Shown: positions 1-7,970 of the stretch, in pieces | How positions within the stretch are numbered: the first letter of the stretch is position 1 | Layout of the letters: the number at the start of each line of letters is the position of its first letter | From: Aalborgiella sp043769295 | Lineage (GTDB): Bacteria > Pseudomonadota > Gammaproteobacteria > Burkholderiales > Burkholderiaceae_C | DNA length: 31,488 nt | Direction of reading: 5' to 3' | Assembly: GCA_043769295.1 (NCBI GenBank) | Contig: JAYVJL010000018.1 | Location: forward strand, 1 to 31,488 | Position numbers and translations under genes: made by a program | The notes under the pieces: generated by a model | Databases searched by the model: none | Seen by the model: the letters and a program-made list of their open reading frames with translations, nothing else | Told to the model about the DNA's origin: nothing

Positions 1-129
1 GCTTTTGCGAAGATGCAAGCTGTGGTTGACACCGTGGCTGACAAAGGCATCTTCCACAAAAACAAGGCAGCGCGCGACAAAAGCCGTCTGTCTACCAAAG
101 TCAAGACGCTGGTCTTGGCCGCTGCTTAA
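1..129 (+). CDS. rpsT: 30S ribosomal protein S20, C-terminal part
   Basis: This is the 3' end of a gene cut by the window edge: 42 codons in frame from base 1, then TAA at 127-129. The translation has the lysine- and alanine-rich tail of bacterial S20, including KGIFHKNKAARDKSRL, which binds 16S rRNA in the small subunit. The first half of the protein lies outside the window. Terminator-like hairpins follow and the next gene is convergent, so this is the end of its transcription unit. Identification rests on the family tail motif and is fairly secure despite the short length. Confidence 0.9.
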   Translation, partial: AFAKMQAVVDTVADKGIFHKNKAARDKSRLSTKVKTLVLAAA

Positions 130-149
130 TCACCATTAAGCAAATCGCC

Positions 150-178
150 CGAACTACCCTGTTGTAGTTCGCCGTTTT
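150..178 (+). terminator. Hairpin after rpsT, probable terminator
   Basis: A perfect 8-base-pair stem (CGAACTAC at 150-157, GTAGTTCG at 164-171) with a 6-base loop is followed by a short T-rich stretch, CCGTTTTGT. It starts 20 bases after the rpsT stop, so it is well placed to end that transcript. The T-tract is only moderate. Confidence 0.6.
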
Positions 179-238
179 GTTGGGTGCGCTGTCAGCTAGC
201 AAGCCTCAATCTTCAAAACTTTTCAAGATTTAGCAACC

Positions 239-271
239 AAACCGCTCATCGCAAGATGCAGCGGTTTTTTT
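239..271 (+). terminator. Second terminator-like hairpin between rpsT and the mscS-family gene
   Basis: AAACCGCT at 239-246 pairs with AGCGGTTT at 260-267, and the stem is followed directly by a run of T (265-271). It lies between two convergent genes, 30 bases before the mscS stop. It has the intrinsic-terminator form on the plus strand, and the A-rich left arm gives a partial T-tract on the minus strand, so it may work both ways. Just upstream an imperfect inverted repeat (AATCTT...AAGATT, about 209-231) could form a further hairpin. Confidence 0.65.
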
Positions 272-300
272 ACGTCTGCTTAATCGGCGTTAAATCTGCG

Positions 301-1617
301 CTAAAAGCGTGGTTTTGCATCGTGCACTACCTGCTGCGGGTACGGGATGTCGATATTGTGGCTGCGCAGTGCGGTCAAAATGGCGGTGTTGACGTCTGAG
401 CGGGTGTTGAGCTGGCCGTTTTCGGGGTCGGTGATCCAGTAGTTCAGAGTGAAATCCAGGCCGTTGGCGCCAAAGGCGGTCAAGGCGGCAATGGGTGCAG
501 GCTCGGCCATGACGCGGGTTTGGCCCAGGGCGGCTTCAACCAGCAGGCGGCGAACCAGGGCGACGTCGCTGTCGTAACCCACCGACAGCAGTGTTTGCTG
601 GGAAATCAGCGTGTCGCTGAGCGTCAGGTTTTCAACGCGGCTGGTGACCAGCATTTCATTCGGGACGATGGATTCGCGGCCACCAGCGGAGCGGATGACG
701 GTGTAGCGGGTTTTGATGTCGGTGATGCGGCCTTCAAAATTGTCCAGACGGACAAAGTCGCCTATCCGCATGCTGCGCTCGGTCAGGATGACGAAGCCGC
801 TGACGTAGTTGGACGCCAGTTTTTGCAAACCCAAGCCAATACCCACACCCACCGCACCACCCAGAACCGACAGCGCGGTCAGGTCAATGCCGACCATGCT
901 GAGCGAGAGCAGCAAACCCACAAAAACCAGACCCGCCCGCACCGCATGACTGGCGGCTTTGCGCAAGGACAGCTCGCCACCACTGGCATGGCGTAGCAGC
1001 TTGGCCTCAACGGCAGACGATATCCACAAAGCCAGCAGCAGCACTGCACCGGCGGTGAGTACGCCTTCCAGCATGGCGCGCAAAGACACGGCGCTACCGC
1101 CGACTTTCCAGGCGGTTTGCTCCATCTCTTGCAACACCAGTGGCAAGAGGTTGCTGATCCACAACACCAGTGCCAGCCAGACAAGCCAGGAAATGGTGCG
1201 CTCTAAAAACCGCACCAGCGGCGACTCTTTAAAGGCGGCTTGCAGCACCTTGACACCCACGCGGATGACGACCAAGGCGAGCAGCACAGGTATCGCTATG
1301 TGCAGCAAATGCACCACCATGGTCTGCAGCAAAACGACCCGCGCCACATAGACCAGGCACAGCAGCAACAGGGGGAACAGCACACCATCGACCAAGCTTT
1401 TGCCAAACAGGATGGATGTGCTGTACACCTGTGTCAAACTGCGCCGCACCAGCCACAGCAAGCCCCAAGCCAAGGCCGCACACAGTGCCAGCACGACCAG
1501 TTCAACCAGCGATTTTGGCGTGGCTAGCAGGGCAAACCATTGCGACATGTCCTGCGTGGGCGTGGCGGGGGATGGGTTGAACAGCGTGGTCGGCACGAGC
1601 GAAGTGAATAAGGCCAT
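301..1617 (-). CDS. MscS-family mechanosensitive ion channel
   Basis: The 438-residue inner-membrane protein has about six hydrophobic segments in its first 270 residues, then a soluble C-terminal domain. Residues about 247-277 hold the glycine/alanine-rich pore helix of MscS proteins (GGAVGVGIGLGLQKLASNYV), followed by the beta-domain start RIGDFVRL and the later VPNEMLV motif. Such channels release solutes on osmotic downshock. It is longer than E. coli MscS (286 residues) because of extra N-terminal membrane helices. ATG at 1617 was chosen; ATG at codon 24 (MSQWF) is an alternative and no strong ribosome site decides. It starts 6 bases after the deacetylase-family stop, so the two are probably co-transcribed. 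Confidence 0.88.
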   Translation of the reverse strand: MALFTSLVPTTLFNPSPATPTQDMSQWFALLATPKSLVELVVLALCAALAWGLLWLVRRSLTQVYSTSILFGKSLVDGVLFPLLLLCLVYVARVVLLQTMVVHLLHIAIPVLLALVVIRVGVKVLQAAFKESPLVRFLERTISWLVWLALVLWISNLLPLVLQEMEQTAWKVGGSAVSLRAMLEGVLTAGAVLLLALWISSAVEAKLLRHASGGELSLRKAASHAVRAGLVFVGLLLSLSMVGIDLTALSVLGGAVGVGIGLGLQKLASNYVSGFVILTERSMRIGDFVRLDNFEGRITDIKTRYTVIRSAGGRESIVPNEMLVTSRVENLTLSDTLISQQTLLSVGYDSDVALVRRLLVEAALGQTRVMAEPAPIAALTAFGANGLDFTLNYWITDPENGQLNTRSDVNTAILTALRSHNIDIPYPQQVVHDAKPRF

Positions 1618-1623
1618 GCGTTG

Positions 1624-2595
1624 TTAAAGGTCCGCCAGCACGCGGACGTGCGCTTCCACGCTGCGCGCCAAGGCATTGAGGTTGTAACCACCTTCCAGGC
1701 AAGAGACGATGCGGCCTTTGGCGTGGCGCTTGGCGATGTCTTTGATACGCGAGGTGATCCAGGCGTAATCTTGCTCTACCAGGCCGAGCTGCCCCAAATC
1801 GTCGTCTTTGTGGGCATCAAAACCGGCGCTGATGAAGATCATTTGCGGCTTGAAGGCTTCCAGGCGCGGGATCCAGCCGTGTTCAATCATCTCCCGCACC
1901 TCCGCGCCTTTGGTGTAGGCGGGTACAGGCAGATTGACGATGTTGCTGCCCGTACTATCCGCACCCGAGTGCGGGTAAAACGGGTGCTGGAAGATGCTGA
2001 CCATCAAAATACGGTTGTCGCCACTGACAATGTCTTCTGTGCCGTTGCCGTGATGCACATCAAAGTCGACGATGGCAACGCGCTCCAGCCCGTGGCGCTC
2101 CAGCGCGTATTTGGCGGCAGTGGCCACGCTGTTGATCAGGCAAAAACCCATGGAACGGTCATGCTCGGCATGGTGGCCAGGCGGGCGGATGGCGCAAAAC
2201 GCGTTGGCCAGTTCACCAGCCATGACCGCATCCGTCGCCGCCACGGCTGCACCGGTGGCGCGCAAGGCGGCCAGCAGGCTGAATTGGTTCATGGCGGTGT
2301 CGGGGTCGATTTGCGCGTGTGTGGGGCCGCCGGCTTCGATCTCTTCAAGCAAAGCGTCACTCATACCGCGCAGTGCGGCGACGTGGCGTTTGCTGTGGGC
2401 CAGCTCAATCACGCTCAACGCAGCCAAAGGCACTTCGGGTTGCACCAAATGGTCCAACAGACCGGTGTAGAGCAAATGGTCGTTGATCGCGTCCAGGCGC
2501 TCGGGGCACTCGGGGTGGCCGCGGCCCATCTCGTGTTTACGGCAGTCGGGATGGGTAAAAAATCCGGTTTTAAAACTGCTATTGGTCGCGTTCAT
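1624..2595 (-). CDS. Histone deacetylase family protein (class II-like amidohydrolase)
   Basis: This 323-residue protein covers the whole arginase/deacetylase fold. Visible motifs are HPECPERL near residue 27, RPPGHHAEHDR with the His141-His142 dyad, FDVHHGNGTED with likely zinc ligands Asp179 and His181, SAGFDAH with the third ligand Asp260, and LEGGYN with Tyr304 in the catalytic tyrosine region. All catalytic residues appear present, so it should be an active zinc hydrolase that removes acyl groups from an amine substrate. Bacterial members act on acetyl-polyamines, acetoin-system proteins or unknown substrates, and the sequence does not say which. It is the first gene of a likely two-gene unit with the MscS-family channel and is divergent from the moxR gene. 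Confidence 0.9.
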   Translation of the reverse strand: MNATNSSFKTGFFTHPDCRKHEMGRGHPECPERLDAINDHLLYTGLLDHLVQPEVPLAALSVIELAHSKRHVAALRGMSDALLEEIEAGGPTHAQIDPDTAMNQFSLLAALRATGAAVAATDAVMAGELANAFCAIRPPGHHAEHDRSMGFCLINSVATAAKYALERHGLERVAIVDFDVHHGNGTEDIVSGDNRILMVSIFQHPFYPHSGADSTGSNIVNLPVPAYTKGAEVREMIEHGWIPRLEAFKPQMIFISAGFDAHKDDDLGQLGLVEQDYAWITSRIKDIAKRHAKGRIVSCLEGGYNLNALARSVEAHVRVLADL

Positions 2596-2651
2596 GGGTC
2601 AATTTTGTCCATTCAAGAAAATTTCAGATTGATTTCGGTTAATGTTAGCGC

Positions 2652-3611
2652 ATGAACAACCGACTACCGCTGACAGAAGCCCTACTAGGGGAAACTACCC
2701 AAGCCAAGCTGCAGGCGCTATTGGCGCAATTGAACCAGGTGATTGTAGGTAAAAAGGCCCAGGTGCAAGACGGCGTGGCCTGTCTGCTGGCGGGCGGGCA
2801 TTTGCTAATCGAAGACGTGCCCGGTGTGGGCAAAACCACCCTGGCACACGCCTTGGCGCGTACGTTTGGCTTGCAATTCTCGCGGGTGCAGTTCACCTCG
2901 GACCTGATGCCCAGCGACCTGAGCGGTGTTTCTATATTTGACCGAAACAGCCAAAGCTTTGTTTTTCACCCCGGCCCGATGTTTGCCCAGGTGCTACTGG
3001 CCGATGAAATCAACCGTGCCAGTCCCAAAACGCAAAGCGCGCTTTTGGAGGCCATGGAAGAGAAACAAGTCACGATTGAGGGCGAAACCCGTGCCCTGCC
3101 CTCGCCTTTTTTCGTGATCGCCACGCAAAACCCGCATGACCAATTGGGCACCTACGCGTTGCCCGAGTCACAGCTGGACCGGTTTTTGATGCGCATTTCA
3201 CTTGGCTACCCCGACCGCGCGGCGGAACGCACCCTGCTCACCGGTGGCGACACCCGCGCCAAAGTGGATGCATTGCCCAGTTTGCTCACAGCGGGGGAGC
3301 TGCAACAGCTCCAGCAGCAGGTATTGCAGGTCCACGCCGCCGACCCTTTGCTGAACTACATCCAGGATTTAGTCGCAGCAACACGCTCAGGCCGCTGGTT
3401 TTTGCAGGGTTTGAGTCCGCGTGCCGGCATTGCGTTGCTGCGCGCTGCCAAAGCGCAGGCGTTGTTGAGTGGGCGCGACTACGTGGCACCCGACGACGTG
3501 CAGGCCGTGCTGCCGCAAACCATTGCGCACCGCTTGATTGCGGTCAACGACGCTGGCCGTGGCACGGTGGCGCAGATGCAGGCCATGGTGCAGGCGACGC
3601 CGTTGCCGTAA
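2652..3611 (+). CDS. MoxR-family AAA+ ATPase
   Basis: The 319-residue AAA+ protein has Walker A PGVGKTT at 57-63, Walker B LLADEIN with Asp118-Glu119, sensor 1 ATQNP near 157-161, and LPESQLDRFLM around 170-180, all typical of MoxR ATPases. These act as chaperones that mature or remodel partner proteins, often partners with DUF58 or von Willebrand domains. The gene opens a plus-strand run with a DUF58 gene 24 bases downstream and a TgpA-like gene after that, a common trio. Start is ATG 2652, 56 bases from the divergent deacetylase start; the ribosome site is weak. No metal-binding von Willebrand partner is encoded next to it. Confidence 0.92.
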   Translation: MNNRLPLTEALLGETTQAKLQALLAQLNQVIVGKKAQVQDGVACLLAGGHLLIEDVPGVGKTTLAHALARTFGLQFSRVQFTSDLMPSDLSGVSIFDRNSQSFVFHPGPMFAQVLLADEINRASPKTQSALLEAMEEKQVTIEGETRALPSPFFVIATQNPHDQLGTYALPESQLDRFLMRISLGYPDRAAERTLLTGGDTRAKVDALPSLLTAGELQQLQQQVLQVHAADPLLNYIQDLVAATRSGRWFLQGLSPRAGIALLRAAKAQALLSGRDYVAPDDVQAVLPQTIAHRLIAVNDAGRGTVAQMQAMVQATPLP

Positions 3612-3635
3612 AACTTAGAGCTCAGAGAGTTTCTT

Positions 3636-4682
3636 TTGCAGATGGCTGTAACCGCTTCGCTTCCAAAGACCCAACCGCCGCCGGCGCAGCCGGGCTTTGT
3701 CCGTGCGCGTTTTCAGCGCTGGTTTCAGTCACGGCTGCCTTTAACCGACACCACGGTGCTGACGCAGCGCAACGTCTACATCTTGCCCACCCGTGCGGGC
3801 TGGATGATGGTGGCAACGCTGCTGGTGCTGCTGGTGGCCAGCATCAACTACCAGCTCAATCTGGGCTACTTGCTGACCTTTTTGATCGGTGGCAGCGTGC
3901 TCGTGGGGATGCACATCGGCCATGCGACCCTGCGCGGAATCACTATGAATTTGATAGCTACCAAAGATCAATTCATGCCGGCTGCAGCCAGTTTTGATGT
4001 TGTTTTGAGCAACCCAGGTAAAAAAGTACGCCATGGCATAGGTTTGAGCGTGCTGAACACCGCCCACTGGACCTGGGCGGACGTGCCCGCCCAGGGCAGT
4101 ACCACGATACAGGTGATCGGGGTGCCGGTGCCACGCGGCAAACACGCGTTGCCTACGCTGACGGCAGAAACGCGCTTCCCGATGGGGACTTTTCGGGTGT
4201 GGACCGTATGGCGGCCCGCTGCACAAGTGTGGGTCTACCCGGCCATGGAAACGCCATCGCCACCGTTGCCACCGGGCGAGCCACGTTCGGGCGAAGCGCG
4301 CTTGTCCCCTGTGCAAGCTACGGGGGAATACGATGGCGTGCGCGCCTACCGCCGTGGCGACCCCTTGAAACTGGTGGTCTGGAAGAAAGCGGCTAAAACT
4401 TGGGGAAGTACTTGGACAGATTCAGGAGACCGTGATCCATCGCAGACCGCCAACCTGATCAGCCGCGACATGCAGCACACACAGGCGCAGGAGCTGTGGC
4501 TGGATTTTTCGCGCACCGGCTGCCAAGGGCTTGAAGCCGCGCTTTCTCGCCTGTGCGCCTGGGTGGTGCAGGCAGACCAGCAGGGTTTGGTCTACGGGCT
4601 GCGTTTGCCCAAGCTGGAGATTGCACTGGCCAGCGGTGAGGCGCATCGCAAGCACTGCTTGCAAACGCTGGCGGCTTACTGA
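3636..4682 (+). CDS. DUF58 domain protein, membrane-anchored
   Basis: The 348-residue protein has two membrane helices at about 56-70 and 75-95. The DUF58 signature follows at about 230-253, GEYDGVRAYRRGDPLKLVVW then KKAAKTW. Function is unknown; DUF58 proteins are usually encoded beside MoxR ATPases and are thought to be their substrates. Two starts are possible: TTG 3636 sits 6 bases after AGAGAG, a good ribosome-site distance, while ATG 3642 sits 12 bases away. The frame is the same. One copy of the dispersed repeat family (3942-3982) lies inside the gene and encodes residues about 103-116 (TMNLIATKDQFMPA), just after the second membrane helix. The next gene follows after 28 bases. Confidence 0.88.
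   Translation: MQMAVTASLPKTQPPPAQPGFVRARFQRWFQSRLPLTDTTVLTQRNVYILPTRAGWMMVATLLVLLVASINYQLNLGYLLTFLIGGSVLVGMHIGHATLRGITMNLIATKDQFMPAAASFDVVLSNPGKKVRHGIGLSVLNTAHWTWADVPAQGSTTIQVIGVPVPRGKHALPTLTAETRFPMGTFRVWTVWRPAAQVWVYPAMETPSPPLPPGEPRSGEARLSPVQATGEYDGVRAYRRGDPLKLVVWKKAAKTWGSTWTDSGDRDPSQTANLISRDMQHTQAQELWLDFSRTGCQGLEAALSRLCAWVVQADQQGLVYGLRLPKLEIALASGEAHRKHCLQTLAAY
3942..3982 (+). repeat. Dispersed 41-base repeat, copy 1, inside the DUF58 gene
   Basis: ACTAT at 3942-3946, a 7-base loop, ATAGC at 3954-3958, 18 bases, then GCCGGC at 3977-3982. Spacing is identical to the other copies. By my count 16 of the 20 fixed positions match; the central GGCA is lost. It is read in the sense direction, in the same frame as the copies in mltB and lolA, giving L-I-A at the matching residues and P-A at the end. 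Confidence 0.7.
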
Positions 4683-4710
4683 GCACGGTTGGATATTCTG
4701 ACCACTGACC

Positions 4711-6780
4711 ATGCTTGCCGCCTTCAAAACCTTGTCCCACTTATCGCATCTGCCACGGGACAGCCGCGACACCTTGTTTTTGCTGGGCGTGATCGCCATG
4801 GTCGTGCTGCCGCAAGTGGCGCATCTGCCGGTGTGGTGCAGCGCCTTGGTGGCCTTGGTGCTGATCTGGCGTGGCGTGCTGGCCTGGCAGTCCAAACCTT
4901 TACCCAGTCACTGGTGGCTGGCCTTGATTTTGGTGGTTGCCATCGCCGCCACCTGGGCGACGCACCGCACCTTGATCGGCCGCGATGCGGGCGTCACGCT
5001 GATTGTGATTTTGCTGGCCCTCAAAACCTTGGAGCTGCGCGCCCAGCGTGATGCCTTTGTGGTGTTCTTTTTGGGCTTTTTTTGCATGCTGAGCAACTTC
5101 TTTTTCTCACAATCGCTGCCCACCGCGTTTGCCATGCTGCTGGCGCTGCTGGGTTTGCTGACGGCTTTGGTCAACGCGCACATGCCCGTGGGTAAGCCAC
5201 CGCTGATGACGGCGGCCAAAATCGCCGGGCAAATGGCCTTGCTGGGCGCACCCATCATGGTGGTGCTGTTCCTGCTGTTCCCGCGATTGACACCTTTGTG
5301 GGGCATGCCGGGTGACAGCAGCATGGGCCGCTCGGGTTTGAGCGCCAACATGCGCGTGGGGACGATTGCCAAGCTGGCGCTGGACGACAGCATCGCCATG
5401 CGCATCAAATTTGCGCAAGCGCTGCCCAAGGGGTCAGACGTGTACCTGCGTGGGCCTGTCTTGTCTGCTTTTGATGGGCGGGAGTGGTTGCCATTGCCCG
5501 CAAACATGGTTGCCGCTGCCCATTTGCAGGTTTCAGGCTCTTCCATTGATTACGAGGTGACTTTAGAGCCGCAAAACAAGCCCTGGGTGTTTGTCTTGGA
5601 CGCGGCTGTAACAGCGCCCGTCCTGGCCAATTACACCCTGCGCATGACGCCGGATCTGCAATGGCTGGCCAACCGCCCGGTTTCTGAGCTGGTGCGTTAC
5701 AAAGCGCAAAGCTACCTGCGCTTTACCCATGGGCCGCAGGGTCAGAGTCAAAACGAGGCACTGAGTTTGCAGGACTACATTGATCTGCCCGCCGGTTTTA
5801 ACCCGCGCACCCTGCAGCTGGCCGCTGACATTCGGCGTGACCCGCGCTACGCCACAGCTGGCACGGCCGCACTGGTGGCGGCGGTGATGCAGCGTCTGCG
5901 CACCGGTGGCTACCAGTACACGCTGGAACCCGGCGTGTACGGCCGCAACACGGCGGACGAGTTCTGGTTTGACCGCAAAGCCGGCTTTTGTGAGCACATT
6001 GCCTCCTCCTTCGTGGTGCTGATGCGCGCCCTGGACGTACCCGCCCGGGTGGTGACCGGCTACCAGGGCGGCGAATTCAACGCCGTGGACGGTTACTGGG
6101 TGGTACGCCAAAGCGATGCCCACGCCTGGGTGGAGGTGTGGCAGGCGGGCAGCTGGGTGCGGGTGGACCCGACATCGGCGGTATCGCCCGAGCGGATTGA
6201 ATCGCTGCAACGCCTGGCATCGCCCACTGGCGCGTTTGGCGGGGTGATAAACAGCGTTTTGGGCAATATGTGGGGCACCGTGGGGTTTAACCCGCTTATC
6301 CAGCTGCGCTCGGCGTGGGACGCGGTGAACAACACCTGGAACCAAAAGGTGCTGAACTACACCCAGGCCAAGCAGTTTGAATTGCTCAAAAACCTCGGCT
6401 TCGCCTCCCCCAGCTGGGAGGATTTGAGCTACGTAATGATTGGAATTTTGGTTGTCGTGAGCCTCATTGGGTCGGTTTGGGCCTTGTGGGACAGACGGCA
6501 GCATGATCCGTGGTTGCGGTTGTTGGGCACGGTGCAGGCACGGCTGAAGGCTTTGGGCGTTCCCGTGCATCCCAACACCCCGCCGCGTGAGCTGGCAGCG
6601 TTGGCAAAAAACCACTTTGGCGCATCTGCCCATGCCTTGCACGCCTGGTTGATTAAACTAGAGGTTATCCGCTACGCCAGAACCCACCCTGACAACGGCA
6701 TTAAAACTGACATCAACACCGGCATTTTGCAGCTTCGCCGAGAACTCAAACGCCTGACCTGGCCAACCCCTACACCATGA
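4711..6780 (+). CDS. TgpA-like membrane transglutaminase (DUF3488 / transglutaminase core / DUF4129)
   Basis: This 689-residue membrane protein has several N-terminal helices (to about residue 200, DUF3488 type). A periplasmic transglutaminase-like core carries the triad Cys427 (AGFCEHIASSF), His471 (DAHAWVEVW) and Asp486 (VDPTSAV). A last helix lies near 575-592 and a cytoplasmic DUF4129-like tail follows. Pseudomonas aeruginosa TgpA, the family reference, is essential and is thought to act in the periplasm on the cell envelope; its substrate is not settled. It ends the MoxR-DUF58-TgpA trio. The stop overlaps the next start (ATGA at 6777-6780), so translation of the lytic transglycosylase is probably coupled to it. 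Confidence 0.9.
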   Translation: MLAAFKTLSHLSHLPRDSRDTLFLLGVIAMVVLPQVAHLPVWCSALVALVLIWRGVLAWQSKPLPSHWWLALILVVAIAATWATHRTLIGRDAGVTLIVILLALKTLELRAQRDAFVVFFLGFFCMLSNFFFSQSLPTAFAMLLALLGLLTALVNAHMPVGKPPLMTAAKIAGQMALLGAPIMVVLFLLFPRLTPLWGMPGDSSMGRSGLSANMRVGTIAKLALDDSIAMRIKFAQALPKGSDVYLRGPVLSAFDGREWLPLPANMVAAAHLQVSGSSIDYEVTLEPQNKPWVFVLDAAVTAPVLANYTLRMTPDLQWLANRPVSELVRYKAQSYLRFTHGPQGQSQNEALSLQDYIDLPAGFNPRTLQLAADIRRDPRYATAGTAALVAAVMQRLRTGGYQYTLEPGVYGRNTADEFWFDRKAGFCEHIASSFVVLMRALDVPARVVTGYQGGEFNAVDGYWVVRQSDAHAWVEVWQAGSWVRVDPTSAVSPERIESLQRLASPTGAFGGVINSVLGNMWGTVGFNPLIQLRSAWDAVNNTWNQKVLNYTQAKQFELLKNLGFASPSWEDLSYVMIGILVVVSLIGSVWALWDRRQHDPWLRLLGTVQARLKALGVPVHPNTPPRELAALAKNHFGASAHALHAWLIKLEVIRYARTHPDNGIKTDINTGILQLRRELKRLTWPTPTP

Positions 6781-7889
6781 CGTCTACCCGCCATCTCTTT
6801 TCAAAAATCTCATTTGCTATATTTTTAATAGCATTTCAGGCAATAAATACGCCGGCTATAGCTCAAAAACGTGCTAAAAATAGCGACATTGACGTTTCCA
6901 GCAGCCAAAGCATGCTTTACGCCAACCGCGCTGAAGCCATGCAGATGGCTGACGACATTGCCGCGCGGCGCGACATGGACCCTGAATGGGTGCGACAAGC
7001 CATTGGCCAGGCGCGGCAACTGCCCCAAGTCAGCCGCTTGATGCAACCTGCACCTAAAGGTACGCACAAAAACTGGCGGGTCTACCGCAGCCGGTTTATC
7101 GACCCCATCCGCATCAAAGCCGGCGTGCGGTTTTGGCAAGCCAATGCCGCTGCGCTGGAGCAGGCAGAAAAAGAGTTTGGCGTGCCGGCTGAAATCATCG
7201 TCGGCATCATCGGCGTGGAAACCATCTATGGCCGCGACACAGGCACCTTTCGGGTGATGGATGCCTTGACCACCCTGACGTTTGACTTCCCCGCCTCGCA
7301 CCCGCGTGCTGCCGAGCGGCAGGCGTTTTTCAAAGGTGAGCTGGAGCACTTTTTGTCGCTTACCTACCGCACCAGCACCGACCCGCTGTCGCTCAAAGGC
7401 AGCTATGCGGGGGCGATGGGGCTGCCGCAGTTCATGCCCAGCAGCTGGGTCAAGTTTGCGATTGATTTTGACGGCGATGGCAAGGTCGACCTGTTCAACA
7501 GCCCGGCCGATGTGATTGGCTCGGTGGCCAATTATTTCAAGGCCTTCAAGTGGCAGCCAGGTATGCCCACCCACTACCCCGTGAGCTTTGACAACGCCAC
7601 ATTGAACATGGACGCGCTGATGGCACCCGACATTTTGCCTACTTTCTCCGTTGCCAGTTTCACCGCCAAAGGTGCTGTTTTAGAAGGTGATGCCTTACAG
7701 CACAAAGGCCCGTTGGCGCTGGTGGAGCTGCAAAATGGCGACCCCACCGTGGCCGGCAACGAGCCTGTTTATGTGGCGGGCACCGAGAATTTTTATGCCA
7801 TCACCCGCTACAACTGGAGCAGTTATTACGCCATGTCGGTGATCGACCTGGGACGTGAAGTCGCCCGCGCACGAGAAAATCCGCGCTAA
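6777..7889 (+). CDS. mltB: Lytic murein transglycosylase, MltB/Slt35 family, soluble periplasmic form
   Basis: The enzyme cleaves the glycan strand of peptidoglycan to give 1,6-anhydro-muramic ends. Its 370 residues show VGIIGVETIYGRDTG with the catalytic glutamate Glu148, the GAMGLPQFMPSSW motif at 212-224, and an EF-hand-like loop DFDGDGKVDLF at 230-240, as in E. coli Slt35. The N-terminus is an ordinary secretion signal with likely cleavage after AIA at residue 29. There is no lipobox cysteine, unlike E. coli MltB, so the enzyme should be free in the periplasm. The signal's hydrophobic part (residues 14-29) is encoded by a dispersed repeat. The start overlaps the tgpA stop by 4 bases. Confidence 0.93.
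   Translation: MTSTRHLFSKISFAIFLIAFQAINTPAIAQKRAKNSDIDVSSSQSMLYANRAEAMQMADDIAARRDMDPEWVRQAIGQARQLPQVSRLMQPAPKGTHKNWRVYRSRFIDPIRIKAGVRFWQANAAALEQAEKEFGVPAEIIVGIIGVETIYGRDTGTFRVMDALTTLTFDFPASHPRAAERQAFFKGELEHFLSLTYRTSTDPLSLKGSYAGAMGLPQFMPSSWVKFAIDFDGDGKVDLFNSPADVIGSVANYFKAFKWQPGMPTHYPVSFDNATLNMDALMAPDILPTFSVASFTAKGAVLEGDALQHKGPLALVELQNGDPTVAGNEPVYVAGTENFYAITRYNWSSYYAMSVIDLGREVARARENPR
6816..6856 (+). repeat. Dispersed 41-base repeat, copy 2, encoding the MltB signal peptide
   Basis: GCTAT 6816-6820, 7-base loop, ATAGC 6828-6832, GGCA 6839-6842, GCCGGC 6851-6856: all 20 fixed positions match. Similarity to copies 3 and 6 continues to base 6860 or so (CTATAG). The sense reading is AIFLIAFQAINTPA, the hydrophobic and cleavage region of the signal peptide. 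Confidence 0.88.
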
Positions 7890-7970
7890 TCCAGACCGAG
7901 ATCCGGACCGCCACCTGTCTCCGTAGCTTCACTTTGCCCCGCTTCGGTTCAACCTTGCTTCGGTTCAGCG
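7890..7970. other. Spacer between convergent mltB and alpha-E genes with a direct repeat
   Basis: GCTTCGGTTC occurs twice, at 7941-7950 and 7957-7966, 16 bases apart. I see no clear terminator hairpin for either convergent gene. Confidence 0.4.

Noticed and set aside
1621..2655. 344-codon plus-strand open frame across the deacetylase gene
   Set aside because: It is a mirror of the minus-strand gene, which has full catalytic motifs. The plus-strand protein resembles nothing known to me and runs into moxR.
5563..6642. 359-codon minus-strand open frame opposite tgpA
   Set aside because: It lies wholly over the transglutaminase core with its Cys-His-Asp triad; composition is typical of antisense shadow.
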